Shown one piece after another: positions 1 through 6,388 of a stretch of 8,287 nucleotides of DNA; within the stretch, counting starts at the first letter, position 1; each line of letters starts with the position of its first letter. Source of the DNA: Candidatus Iainarchaeum sp. (GTDB taxonomy: Archaea; Iainarchaeota; Iainarchaeia; Iainarchaeales; JAXPJC01). The position numbers and the translations under genes were made by a program. The stretch lies in NCBI GenBank assembly GCA_018304445.1, contig JAGVWD010000035.1, positions 1 to 8,287 of the forward strand. The letters run 5' to 3'. The notes below the pieces were generated by a model. It did not search any database. It saw only the letters and a list, made by a program, of their open reading frames with translations, and had not been told where the DNA came from.

Positions 1-974
1 CTGCAAGCGCTTCCTGTTGAGGCAGCAATCCCCTTCTCATCAAGCATTATTACGATGCTCTCCCCCTCGACAAAATCAAACCCCAAATTCGCATTTCCCG
101 CCAAACGATTTTTTAATGCCCCATTGAGCCATGAATCCTTTATTTTCAGGCAGCCTTTTATCAATTTATTTCTTAATTTAAGCTCGCGCGCATTCTCTTT
201 TTTCATCTCCTTCAATGAAATTTTTAGCGCCTCTGCCATGCCCACAATCCCCGCAACATTTTCAGTTCCGCTCCTCAATCCGTTTTCCTGCCCGCCCCCG
301 TGCATAAGCGGATGGATGTTTGTTCCTTTCCGCACATAAAGGAATCCAACCCCCTTTGGGCCGTAAAACTTGTGCGCCGAGGCAGAAAGCAAATCAATAT
401 TCATTTTCTTCACATCAATCGGAATTTTCCCAACTGTTTGCACAGCATCGGTATGGAAATAAATTCCTCTTTCCCTGCAAATTTTCCCAATTGCAGCAAT
501 GGGCTGTATTGTTCCGATTTCATTGTTTGCGTGCATTACGCTTACAAGGATTGTTTTCTCAGTTATTGCGGATTCCAGATCTTTTAAATCAATGAATCCC
601 CCCTTGCTCACATCAAGATAAGTAACATCAAAACCATCCTTTTCCAGGAATTCACAGGTGTGCAGAACCGCATGGTGCTCCATCCTTGTTGTTATGATGT
701 GGTTGCCCCTGCTTTTGTTCGGATAGGCAACTTCCTGCAGCGCGAGATTGTCGGATTCTGTGCCCCCGGAAGTGAAAATTATTTCATTAGGCTCTGCATT
801 TATTGCCTTTGCAATTTGTGTCCGCGAACTTTCCATCTCCTTTTTTGCTTCATTTCCAAAATAATGCAGTGAACCCGCATTCCCGTATTTTTCGCTGAAA
901 TAGGGCATCATTGCCTTAAGCGCCCTTCCATCAATAGGAGTAGTTGCCGCGTGGTCAAGATAAATGCGCCTCAT
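1..974 (-). CDS. iscS: Cysteine desulfurase, class I NifS/IscS type, 3' end cut by window edge
   Basis: This PLP enzyme takes sulfur from L-cysteine as a persulfide, yielding alanine, and feeds Fe-S cluster assembly or tRNA thiolation in the cytoplasm. The minus-strand translation begins MRRIYLDHAATTPIDG, the family start. Other family motifs are GGTES (70-74), EHHAV with the PLP-stacking His at 100, NNEIGTIQP (150-158), TDAVQT with PLP-binding Asp176, and SAHKFYGPKG with the Schiff-base lysine K202. RSGTEN lies at 234-239. The last readable codons give STGSACS, with the catalytic loop cysteine at 324, so only about 55-75 C-terminal residues are missing (family length about 380-400). The EHHAV and short catalytic-loop context fits class I rather than SufS. 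The start overlaps the stop of the ArsR-type gene by 4 nt (ATGA, 971-974), so the two are co-transcribed and probably translationally coupled. No scaffold gene (IscU) is visible; it may lie beyond the edge. Confidence 0.95.
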   Translation of the reverse strand, partial: MRRIYLDHAATTPIDGRALKAMMPYFSEKYGNAGSLHYFGNEAKKEMESSRTQIAKAINAEPNEIIFTSGGTESDNLALQEVAYPNKSRGNHIITTRMEHHAVLHTCEFLEKDGFDVTYLDVSKGGFIDLKDLESAITEKTILVSVMHANNEIGTIQPIAAIGKICRERGIYFHTDAVQTVGKIPIDVKKMNIDLLSASAHKFYGPKGVGFLYVRKGTNIHPLMHGGGQENGLRSGTENVAGIVGMAEALKISLKEMKKENARELKLRNKLIKGCLKIKDSWLNGALKNRLAGNANLGFDFVEGESIVIMLDEKGIAASTGSAC

Positions 975-1300
975 GCTCCATGCTCCTTGCTGCATACCCT
1001 GCAGACATTCTGCTTGTAGAATGCAATTGCATCAAGTATGCCGCTCCTTGCCCTCATTTTTCCGAAGTTTTCGCTTATGGAGTATATGCGCCCCTTCCCC
1101 TTTCTCTCAACATCCACAAACCTGCATTCCCTTAATACCTGCAGCGCATGGCTTATCTTGCTCTGTTCCTCATGCAGGGAATCAACAAGCCCAAGGACTG
1201 TTTTTGGATTTTTCCTCAGTTCAGAAATGATTTTCAGGCGCAGGGGGTTTGAAAGCACCTCAAAGCACCTGTGGTAGGAAACGGATGAATCAGCTTTCAT
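971..1300 (-). CDS. ArsR-family winged-helix regulator with C-terminal CxxC
   Basis: This 109-residue protein fits the size of ArsR/SmtB-type dimeric repressors. Residues 10-35 (CFEVLSNPLRLKIISELRK) match the family's first helices. Residues 36-62 form the helix-turn-helix, including SKISHALQVLRECRFV, and 63-76 form the wing (VERKGKGRIYSI). Cysteines lie at 12, 59, 100 and 103. The last pair forms a CRVC motif in the extreme C-terminal tail, a plausible metal, Fe-S or thiol sensor, though the ligand is inference. The gene is upstream of and overlaps the cysteine desulfurase by 4 nt, which suggests control of sulfur or Fe-S metabolism. The ATG at 1298-1300 is supported by a TATA box centred about 25 nt upstream, implying a leaderless mRNA. 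A dyad over the start region suggests autoregulation. Confidence 0.88.
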   Translation of the reverse strand: MKADSSVSYHRCFEVLSNPLRLKIISELRKNPKTVLGLVDSLHEEQSKISHALQVLRECRFVDVERKGKGRIYSISENFGKMRARSGILDAIAFYKQNVCRVCSKEHGA

Positions 1301-1318
1301 ATGAATATTGTGTCATAT
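1299..1318. promoter_or_regulatory. Candidate operator dyad at the ArsR-type gene start
   Basis: ATATGA (1299-1304) and TCATAT (1313-1318) form a perfect 6-bp inverted repeat with an 8-bp spacer between the TATA box and the start codon. A repressor bound here would block initiation, as expected for ArsR-type autoregulation. The dyad is seen in the sequence; the assignment is inference. Short AT-rich arms can arise by chance. Confidence 0.4.
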
Positions 1319-1321
1319 AAG

Positions 1322-1329
1322 TTTATAAA
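1322..1329 (-). promoter_or_regulatory. TATA box of the ArsR-cysteine desulfurase operon
   Basis: TTTATAAA is centred about 25.5 nt upstream of the ATG at 1300, with a purine-rich BRE-like stretch before it. This spacing places transcription initiation at the start codon (leaderless). The box lies in the 59-bp gap after the TrmB-like gene, so the two minus-strand genes are probably separate transcription units. Confidence 0.65.
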
Positions 1330-1359
1330 GCCTGCCCCTTCAGGATAATTATATTTCCC

Positions 1360-2106
1360 CTACGGTTTCTTAGAAACGGACCACAGAAGCTCAAAATATT
1401 TCCTGTAGGCATCGGCAATATCTTTGTTTACCATCACAAAGCACAAGGGATAATTTCCCTTCCACAAAATATTTACAACCCTGTCGCCATAGATGTTTAT
1501 GACTGCAGGATTTGAGATATGCTCGGGCAGAAAGCGCTTTTCCGCATGAAACTGCTTCTGCGCAAGGGGCTTGCCTTTCGTATCAAATTTATACAAAGCC
1601 CTGATTTTAATTCCTTTTTTGATTCTCTCCTTCTCCCATTTCTGGTAAAATAGCGGCATAACCTCATCTTCCCTTGCAATTGCGCCAATCATCAGATGCT
1701 CTTTTCCTGCATGCTTAAGCACATCCCTTCTCATTGCCTTGAATCCCTCAATCCCCTCCAGAATATGGGCCTCAGCCTTGGGCTTTGATTCGCGGTATTT
1801 GTTCAGCTCAGGGAGAATTCTTTTCATTTTATCTATTTTCTCCTCAATCCCAGATTTCTCCTCTTCCAAAACATCAATCAGTTTTTCAGAGGAGGTTGCC
1901 TCAAAAAATGTAATTGAGCCCTTTTTCACAAAATTTGCAAGGCCCTTTTCAACAAGCCTGCTTAATCCCTCATAAACCCTTGACCTGTGCAATCCGCATT
2001 CATGCGTAATCCTTCCGGAAGTTGTAGAGCCAAGCCTGAGCAATGCCTCATATATTTTGATTTCATTCCCGGTAAGGCCCAATTCCTGCAGAAATGAGAA
2101 GTCCAT
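1360..2106 (-). CDS. TrmB-family transcriptional regulator
   Basis: This archaeal TrmB-like regulator has 248 residues, a usual length for the family. Residues 1-70 form the winged helix (LGLTGNEIKIYEALLRLG, then SGRITHECGLHRSRVYEGLSRL as the HTH, with a wing near 58-70). Residues 73-105 are a charged coiled-coil dimerisation helix (KLIDVLEEEKSGIEEKIDKM). Residues 112-245 match the phospholipase-D-like C-terminal sensor fold of this family (EGIEGFKAMRRDVL, then INIYGDRVVNILWKGNYPLCFVMVN). Such proteins usually sense sugars or other metabolites and control neighbouring transporters. It is divergent from an ABC importer across a 106-bp gap, making that operon its likely target. The ATG at 2106 has a TATA box about 25 nt upstream, implying a leaderless mRNA. 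The effector cannot be told from sequence. Confidence 0.9.
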   Translation of the reverse strand: MDFSFLQELGLTGNEIKIYEALLRLGSTTSGRITHECGLHRSRVYEGLSRLVEKGLANFVKKGSITFFEATSSEKLIDVLEEEKSGIEEKIDKMKRILPELNKYRESKPKAEAHILEGIEGFKAMRRDVLKHAGKEHLMIGAIAREDEVMPLFYQKWEKERIKKGIKIRALYKFDTKGKPLAQKQFHAEKRFLPEHISNPAVINIYGDRVVNILWKGNYPLCFVMVNKDIADAYRKYFELLWSVSKKP

Positions 2107-2118
2107 AGCAATATTGCT
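2107..2118. promoter_or_regulatory. Perfect 12-bp palindrome, candidate TrmB-like operator
   Basis: AGCAATATTGCT is a perfect palindrome directly abutting the start codon of the TrmB-like gene, between its TATA box and the coding region. Binding here would block initiation on the minus strand (autorepression). I found no second identical copy at the divergent ABC promoter, so joint control of both units from this site is not shown. Confidence 0.45.
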
Positions 2119-2127
2119 GAAAAACAG

Positions 2128-2135
2128 AATATAAA
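2128..2135 (-). promoter_or_regulatory. TATA box of the TrmB-like gene
   Basis: TTTATATT on the minus strand is centred about 25.5 nt upstream of the ATG at 2106, with a purine-rich GATAGG just before it as a possible BRE. The spacing is the same as for the ArsR-type gene and predicts a leaderless transcript. Confidence 0.65.
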
Positions 2136-2169
2136 CCTATCTTTGTGTCCTCCTCAAACAGGAAGACTC

Positions 2170-2177
2170 ATATATTT
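2170..2177 (+). promoter_or_regulatory. Possible TATA element of the ABC importer operon
   Basis: ATATATTT follows a purine-rich GGAAGAC (BRE-like). Initiation about 26 nt downstream would fall near 2199 and leave a leader of about 14 nt before the ATG at 2213, with AGGGAA (2203-2208) as a weak ribosome-binding site. A near-palindrome around CATATATG (2192-2199) would then lie at the initiation site and could be an operator or a second TATA element. This promoter is less clear than the others here. Confidence 0.4.
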
Positions 2178-2212
2178 GAATAGCCCATGTGCATATATGT
2201 ATAGGGAATTTT

Positions 2213-3202
2213 ATGAGAAAAAAATTGGCAGTTCTTTGCATTCTTGTTGCGATAGCGGCAATTGTTATATCGGCAGGCTTTGTTACACAAGCGAATGTGC
2301 AACCCAAAAGCGACAAAGTCAGAATAGGTCTGCAGCTGATGATGCCACAAACCACCTTGATTCGGATAGCGGATGCAGAGGGCTTTTTCAAAAGCAATGC
2401 GCTGGATGTTGAAATAACAGAATTCACAGCAGGCAAATTCGCGTTCCAGGCGCTCCTTGCAAAAGACCTTGATTTTGCGGTTTTAGGGGACATTCCCCCT
2501 GTGCTGGCAAAAATGCAGGGAAACGACTTTTATATTCTGACCGAAGTCGGAACAAATGAGAATGAAGATCCTGTATTGGTTATTGATGATGGCAGCAAAA
2601 CCCCTGAAGAGTATTTCTCAAAACCAAGAAAAATATCAACTACGCAAGGCGGCACGCCGGAATTTTCATTCTATCTCTTCATGAAAGAATATGGAATTGA
2701 AAAGGATGGGGTTGAAATAATCGCACAAAAACCTGAGGAGATGATTGGAACACTTGCAAGCGGCTCTGTTGATGGGATTGCAATTTTTGAGCCCTATCCA
2801 ACGCTTGCGGAAGAGAAAATTGACAAAAAGATGCTCCGCTTTACCCTGCCAGAAGGAGTGTACCCCACAAAATATCTTTTGAGCGCTGACAGGGAGTTTG
2901 TTGACAAGAATCCTGAAACAGCAAAGCGCCTGCTGAAAGCCTTAATTCAGGCTGAGGAATTCGTAAATAAAAATCCTGAAAAAGCAAGGCAGATTTTTTC
3001 AGAAAAAACAAAATTGGATATGAAAATTATTGAAAAAATATGGCCTGATTTCATCTTCAAAGTTGATTTGAGCGAAGATCTGCTCAAAAACTGGGAAAAG
3101 GAAATGAAATGGGCAATTGAAACAGGAAAAGCGCAGGATGGCGGGGAAACTGATTTCAAAGCGCTTCTGCGCAAGGATCTGCTTGATGCTGCAAGGAAAT
3201 AA
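2213..3202 (+). CDS. ABC importer substrate-binding protein (SsuA/TauA/NMT1-like)
   Basis: This is the extracytoplasmic binding protein of an importer for small anionic or heterocyclic solutes. It has 329 residues from ATG 2213. An N-terminal signal or anchor follows MRKK (hydrophobic residues 5-25), with TQA near 25-27 as a possible cleavage site. No lipobox cysteine is seen, so it may stay membrane-anchored. Family hallmarks are IADAEGFFKSNALDVEITEF (52-71), the DLDFAVLGDIPPVLA turn (85-99), an ISTTQGGTPEF loop, and DGIAIFEPYPTLAEEK in the hinge and second lobe. The start at 2213 is preferred over GTG 2189 because the signal peptide then begins with MRKK and AGGGAA lies about 4 nt upstream. 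It heads an operon with permease (19-bp gap) and ATPase. Sulfonate, taurine, nitrate and thiamine-precursor transporters all share this fold, so the ligand is unresolved. Confidence 0.88.
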   Translation: MRKKLAVLCILVAIAAIVISAGFVTQANVQPKSDKVRIGLQLMMPQTTLIRIADAEGFFKSNALDVEITEFTAGKFAFQALLAKDLDFAVLGDIPPVLAKMQGNDFYILTEVGTNENEDPVLVIDDGSKTPEEYFSKPRKISTTQGGTPEFSFYLFMKEYGIEKDGVEIIAQKPEEMIGTLASGSVDGIAIFEPYPTLAEEKIDKKMLRFTLPEGVYPTKYLLSADREFVDKNPETAKRLLKALIQAEEFVNKNPEKARQIFSEKTKLDMKIIEKIWPDFIFKVDLSEDLLKNWEKEMKWAIETGKAQDGGETDFKALLRKDLLDAARK

Positions 3203-3221
3203 AATCCACTAAGGAGCTAAA

Positions 3222-3968
3222 ATGCGCCTGAACATAAAAGCGCTGGCTTTTCTTGCAATTATTTTACTGCTTTGGGAAATAGTTTTTCAGCTTGGCATTG
3301 TCAACAGGGCGCTTTTCCCTGGGCCATCAAAAGTCCTTGAAGCAGCATTGGAATGGCTGTTTTCGGGAAATCTCGCAAATGATGCTTTCACAAGCCTCTG
3401 GAGGCTTGCAATAGGCCTGGGAATTGGAGCAGCATTAGGAACACTCCTTGGCTTGATTATAGGAAGAATCCTCTTCCTTGAGGAAACAGTTGCGCCATTG
3501 CTTCACATTCTTAGGGCATTGCCGCCTGTAGCGCTCATTCCATTGATCATTATATGGTTTGGGATAGGGGATATTGCAAAAATATTTTCAATTTCTTTCG
3601 CAGTGTTTTTCCCCGTGTGGATCAGCGCAATGGTGGGTGCAAAGGCAGTTCATGCAGATTATATAAAGGCGGCAAAAATATTTTCGAAATCCTCGATTGA
3701 AACCTTCCAGAAGGTTATTTTTCCAGCAATTGTTCCGTTTTTGATCAGCGGAATCAGAATAGGGATAGGAGTTGCATTCATAATGGTTTTTGTAAGCGAG
3801 CTTGCAGGTGCATCTTCGGGATTGGGATATTTTATCGCAACAGCGCAGATAATCTACAGGGCTGATATGATGTTAGCTGGGTTAATTGTTCTGGGGCTGA
3901 TTGCAGCCGCGACAGATTTTGCGTTTGTAATTTTCTCAAAAAAGATATTTTCCTGGGCGGAGCTGTGA
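3222..3968 (+). CDS. ABC importer permease (SsuC/TauC-like, BPD_transp_1)
   Basis: This 248-residue inner-membrane subunit has about six hydrophobic spans, including about 6-26, 62-83, 100-116, 121-140, 168-196 and 217-239. The family element LFPGPSKVLEA (31-41) follows the first span, and LRALPPVALIPLIIIWFGIG (98-117) is highly typical. The cytoplasmic EAA loop that docks on the ATPase is at about 147-172 (YIKAAKIFSKSSIETFQKVI, followed by FPAI). Translation starts at ATG 3222 with a strong Shine-Dalgarno AAGGAG (3211-3216), 5 nt away. It lies between the binding-protein and ATPase genes and its stop overlaps the ATPase region. It probably works as a homodimer. Substrate specificity is not visible in this subunit. 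Confidence 0.92.
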   Translation: MRLNIKALAFLAIILLLWEIVFQLGIVNRALFPGPSKVLEAALEWLFSGNLANDAFTSLWRLAIGLGIGAALGTLLGLIIGRILFLEETVAPLLHILRALPPVALIPLIIIWFGIGDIAKIFSISFAVFFPVWISAMVGAKAVHADYIKAAKIFSKSSIETFQKVIFPAIVPFLISGIRIGIGVAFIMVFVSELAGASSGLGYFIATAQIIYRADMMLAGLIVLGLIAAATDFAFVIFSKKIFSWAEL

Positions 3969-3970
3969 TT

Positions 3971-4654
3971 ATGAGGGAATATGTTTCAATAAATGGCCTA
4001 AGCGTAAAAATGAGAGAGCATATTCTCAAGGACGTTTTCCTGAATGTAAGAAAGGGGGAATTCGTTTCAATTGTCGGGAAAAGCGGCGCAGGCAAAACAA
4101 CATTGCTTAATGCGCTTGCGGGGCTTGTAAAATTCGAGGGCAGAATAAGAAAACCCGAAAAAACCACTATGGTTTTCCAGAACTATTCCCTATTTCCATG
4201 GATGAATGCAGAAGAAAACATAGCCTTTGGCCTTGAAAAGCAGGATAATGAAAAAATTGCCGAGCTGATTGAAAAAACAGACCTTGCGGGCAAGGAGCAA
4301 TATCTGACTAAACAGCTCTCAGGGGGGCAGCAGCAAAGGGTCGCAATCGCGCGCGCATTGGCCTCAAACCCGGACCTTATCCTGCTGGACGAGCCGTTTG
4401 CAAGCCTTGACAGCTATACAAGAATGCAGATGCAGGGATGGCTCAAGGACATTATAAGCGGGAATGGCACAACAATAATTCTGGTAACCCATGATGTTGA
4501 TGAGGCAATACTCCTGAGCGACAGGGTTCTATTGCTCAAGGACAAAACTCTGCACCAGGAATTTGCAGTTCCCTTCACAAAGCCAAGGGACAATGAAATA
4601 AGATACAAGCCCCTGTTCCAGCGCCTGAAAAAGGAAATAATAAAATCGCTTTAA
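3971..4654 (+). CDS. ABC importer ATP-binding subunit (SsuB/TauB-like)
   Basis: This 227-residue ATPase powers the importer. All nucleotide-binding motifs are intact: Walker A GKSGAGKT (36-43), Q-loop VFQNYSLFPW with Gln70, signature LSGGQQQR (116-123), Walker B LILLDE (136-141), D-loop SLD (145-147) and H-loop His174 (VTHDVDEA). The FQNYSLFPW sequence is typical of the nitrate/sulfonate/taurine group. ATG 3971 is chosen because GGAG (3959-3962) lies 8 nt upstream. GTG 3965, which overlaps the permease stop as GTGA, is possible but leaves only 2 nt to that site. Either way translation is coupled to the permease. The protein is short for the family (usually 240-270) and lacks any extra regulatory domain. 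It ends 20 bp from the convergent acylphosphatase gene. Confidence 0.93.
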   Translation: MREYVSINGLSVKMREHILKDVFLNVRKGEFVSIVGKSGAGKTTLLNALAGLVKFEGRIRKPEKTTMVFQNYSLFPWMNAEENIAFGLEKQDNEKIAELIEKTDLAGKEQYLTKQLSGGQQQRVAIARALASNPDLILLDEPFASLDSYTRMQMQGWLKDIISGNGTTIILVTHDVDEAILLSDRVLLLKDKTLHQEFAVPFTKPRDNEIRYKPLFQRLKKEIIKSL

Positions 4655-4674
4655 ATCTGCCCAAATCTGCCGGG

Positions 4675-5247
4675 TTACACTCTGCCTGCAATCTTTACCA
4701 GATTATCATTGATTTTCACAAGAATGGCGGATATTTTTCCATATTTTCCATCAAGCGATTTAAAGTTCACATTAGTCTTTCCAAATCCTTTTTTTGTCTC
4801 CCCCCTCAGGGATTTAGAATTTTCATCCATTTTTCCAAATCCATTTCTCGTTTCTTCCCTCTGCAATCTGAAATTCTCATTCATCTCGCTGAATCCTTTA
4901 TTCATTATTACCAATCCGTCATCAAGCCTCTCTGCAATTTCATCAGGGCCTCTTACTATCCTGAAATTGTCGAATTTGCCTGTGGATGGGATTTCTTCAG
5001 TTTCAATATCTTCTATTGTTGCAGTAGTCTCCTTCCTGTCCCCGACGCTGGGATTTCCCAGCGCATGCAGGAATTTTTCCAGCCCTTCCACTTCGCCCTC
5101 GCAGATTATCAATACATCCTCATCATAATTGTCAAGATTTTCAACACTGCCAAAGAGATTGTGCTTTTTTGCAAGCTGCTTTACAAAGCGCCTGAAAGCA
5201 GATTTCTGCACATCGCCCTTGACCTTAATTGCATAGGCCTTTTGCAT
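4675..5247 (-). CDS. Acylphosphatase domain fused to an 18-residue-repeat helical tail
   Basis: Of 190 residues, 1 to about 98 form an acylphosphatase domain, which hydrolyses the carboxyl-phosphate bond of acyl phosphates. The VQKSAFR motif (13-19) carries the catalytic Arg19, and GSVENL carries catalytic Asn37. Their spacing of 18 equals that of the animal enzymes (Arg23/Asn41). Stand-alone acylphosphatases are about 90-100 residues, so this protein is about twice as long. Residues 115-168 are three tandem 18-residue repeats of the form xxxGFxKMxENFKSLRGE, followed by a diverged amphipathic helix to 190. ATG 5247 is preferred over an in-frame TTG at 5265, because a TATA-like element lies about 27 nt upstream of 5247 and the family begins just before the first strand. 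The tail's role is unknown; oligomerisation or partner binding is inference. Confidence 0.82.
   Translation of the reverse strand: MQKAYAIKVKGDVQKSAFRRFVKQLAKKHNLFGSVENLDNYDEDVLIICEGEVEGLEKFLHALGNPSVGDRKETTATIEDIETEEIPSTGKFDNFRIVRGPDEIAERLDDGLVIMNKGFSEMNENFRLQREETRNGFGKMDENSKSLRGETKKGFGKTNVNFKSLDGKYGKISAILVKINDNLVKIAGRV
4744..4905 (-). repeat. Three tandem 54-bp coding repeats (18-residue units)
   Basis: Residues 115-132, 133-150 and 151-168 of the acylphosphatase-domain protein align without gaps. The core is GF at positions 4-5 of each unit, then G/S, K/E, M/T, N/D, x, N, F/S, K/R. Eighteen residues is five alpha-helical turns, or a heptad plus a hendecad, so the repeats predict a continuous helix with a repeating face. 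At the DNA level the copies are diverged, indicating old duplication with constraint on the protein. Confidence 0.75.
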
Positions 5248-5270
5248 GCAATAAATTATGCACAAACAAG

Positions 5271-5277
5271 TATTTAA
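5271..5277 (-). promoter_or_regulatory. TATA-like element of the acylphosphatase gene
   Basis: TTAAATA on the minus strand is centred about 27 nt upstream of ATG 5247, with GAAATGC before it as a possible BRE. It lies in the 70-bp gap between this gene and the upstream PHP gene on the same strand, so the gene probably has its own leaderless transcript. Confidence 0.5.
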
Positions 5278-5317
5278 GCATTTCTATTTTTACGCTTATT
5301 GCCGATATTGTAAATTG

Positions 5318-6358
5318 TCAACTTTCAGCCCTGCGGAGCAGTTTTCTCTTTATTCTTCCCGCCTTTTCCCTTATTGCGCGCTTCCCGATCCTTTTTGCGA
5401 TTTTTTCCTTTATCCTGCGCCTTCCCACAATGCTTTTTGTCGCATACTTCAGCCCCTGCAGTATTTCCTTCCTGTGCAACGGCTCTACAGCGGGCTCGTA
5501 AATATTTTCCTTAAGCTCCTTCATCAGCGGCCCTGCCCAGATTACATTCCTTTTGTCCTGAAGCGCGCTCAGCAGAAATTCATTTGTAATTTCCCCAGTT
5601 TCATTTACCCTCAGCCTTATCATCCCGCAGCCTATCCTTTCTGCGGAATGCGCATCGCTCCCTGCGGTAATGAAAGCCGCCTTCTCCCCCAGCTCTATGG
5701 GCGCAACGCACCTGTTCACAAGCTCTGAGCTTGCAACGCATCTGTTCACAAGCTCAGAGCTTTTCGCGTCAATCTTCTTCCTCATTTTTGCCCCTATTTT
5801 CCCTATTGCAATCCTTCTCGCGACCCTGTTCCTTTCAAGGAAGCCGAAGAACTTCAATGGCCTTTTTATCCAGCCCGAATCCAGCACATACCTGTAAAGC
5901 GAGCCAATCATCCCGTCGTATGTTTCCACCCCAATATAATTGCGCTCCACAATTTGCTCCAGCTTCTTCCTCCCAATAAGATATGCCGCAGAATCATGGC
6001 TGAATCCCCAGGGATGCGCAATGCTCAGCAGCAATCCATTTTCTTTTGCGATTTCAATTGCGCGCTCAATCGGCAAACCAATTTCAAGCAGCTCGGGAAT
6101 TTCATAAATGCCCTCATCCTTCCCGTAGGCAATCACATGCCCTATACTTGTTTTCAGCTCAATTCCCGGAATCAGAAGTACACCCTCCGGCTTCTCCGCA
6201 GCAATGCGCTCATACGCCTCCTTTGGATTGTGCTCCGCATGCTCAGTAATTGCAACCGCATCCAGCCCAATCTCAAGGACGCGCTTCCAGTACGCAGAAG
6301 CCTTAGTGTCCTTTTCAATTGCATGGGTATGAAGGTCAGCGTTTAATGTCTTGGGCAT
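5318..6358 (-). CDS. PHP-family metal-dependent phosphoesterase
   Basis: This 346-residue protein carries the polymerase-and-histidinol-phosphatase (PHP) metal-binding motifs: ADLHTH with His10 and His12, AITEHAEH with Glu39/His40, PGIELKT with Glu67, SIAHPWGF with His115, and AGSDAHS with Asp235/His237. This set binds two or three divalent ions and hydrolyses phosphoesters, as in histidinol phosphatases and the TrpH/RNase AM group; the substrate here is unknown. Between His115 and Asp235 lies a basic insert (about 165-198), then a 10-residue tandem duplication SSELVNRCVA (200-219). Residues 312-344 are an extremely Arg/Lys-rich tail, suggesting nucleic-acid or ribosome binding (inference). 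ATG 6358 is chosen over ATG 6415 because a TATA box lies 26-27 nt upstream of 6358, inside any longer reading frame, and the family begins just before DLHTH. Confidence 0.85.
   Translation of the reverse strand: MPKTLNADLHTHAIEKDTKASAYWKRVLEIGLDAVAITEHAEHNPKEAYERIAAEKPEGVLLIPGIELKTSIGHVIAYGKDEGIYEIPELLEIGLPIERAIEIAKENGLLLSIAHPWGFSHDSAAYLIGRKKLEQIVERNYIGVETYDGMIGSLYRYVLDSGWIKRPLKFFGFLERNRVARRIAIGKIGAKMRKKIDAKSSELVNRCVASSELVNRCVAPIELGEKAAFITAGSDAHSAERIGCGMIRLRVNETGEITNEFLLSALQDKRNVIWAGPLMKELKENIYEPAVEPLHRKEILQGLKYATKSIVGRRRIKEKIAKRIGKRAIREKAGRIKRKLLRRAES
5702..5761 (-). repeat. Tandem 30-bp duplication within the PHP gene
   Basis: Two adjacent 30-bp copies (5732-5761 and 5702-5731) both encode SSELVNRCVA. 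They differ at three bases, all silent third positions (TCT/TCA, AGA/AGG, GCA/GCG). Each copy also carries the 13-base inverted repeat AAGCTCNGAGCTT, whose hairpin potential could have promoted the duplication. The reading frame is preserved. Confidence 0.9.
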
Positions 6359-6380
6359 CAATATAAGCAATGCGGAAGAA

Positions 6381-6388
6381 TATTTATA
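6381..6388 (-). promoter_or_regulatory. TATA box of the PHP gene
   Basis: TATAAATA on the minus strand is centred about 26.5 nt upstream of ATG 6358, preceded by CAAAACC as a possible BRE. It decides the start codon, because the longer reading frame from ATG 6415 would begin upstream of this promoter. Confidence 0.6.

Noticed and set aside
2189..2212. Longer N-terminus for the binding protein from GTG 2189
   Set aside because: It would add eight residues ahead of the MRKK signal start and would begin in the promoter region; AGGGAA precedes ATG 2213.
2137..2493. 118-residue minus-strand open frame opposite the binding-protein gene
   Set aside because: It lies antisense to a well-supported gene and its translation shows no recognisable domain.
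4653..4671. Direct repeat AAATCTGCC twice between convergent genes
   Set aside because: Nine bases repeated once at 10-bp spacing, without dyad or T-run; no functional reading can be supported.
4744..4905. Repeats considered as a CRISPR array
   Set aside because: Units are contiguous with no spacers, diverged, and keep an open reading frame; they are protein repeats.
5258..5728. 156-residue plus-strand open frame opposite the PHP gene
   Set aside because: Antisense shadow of a gene with clear PHP motifs; no promoter or ribosome site and a low-complexity translation.
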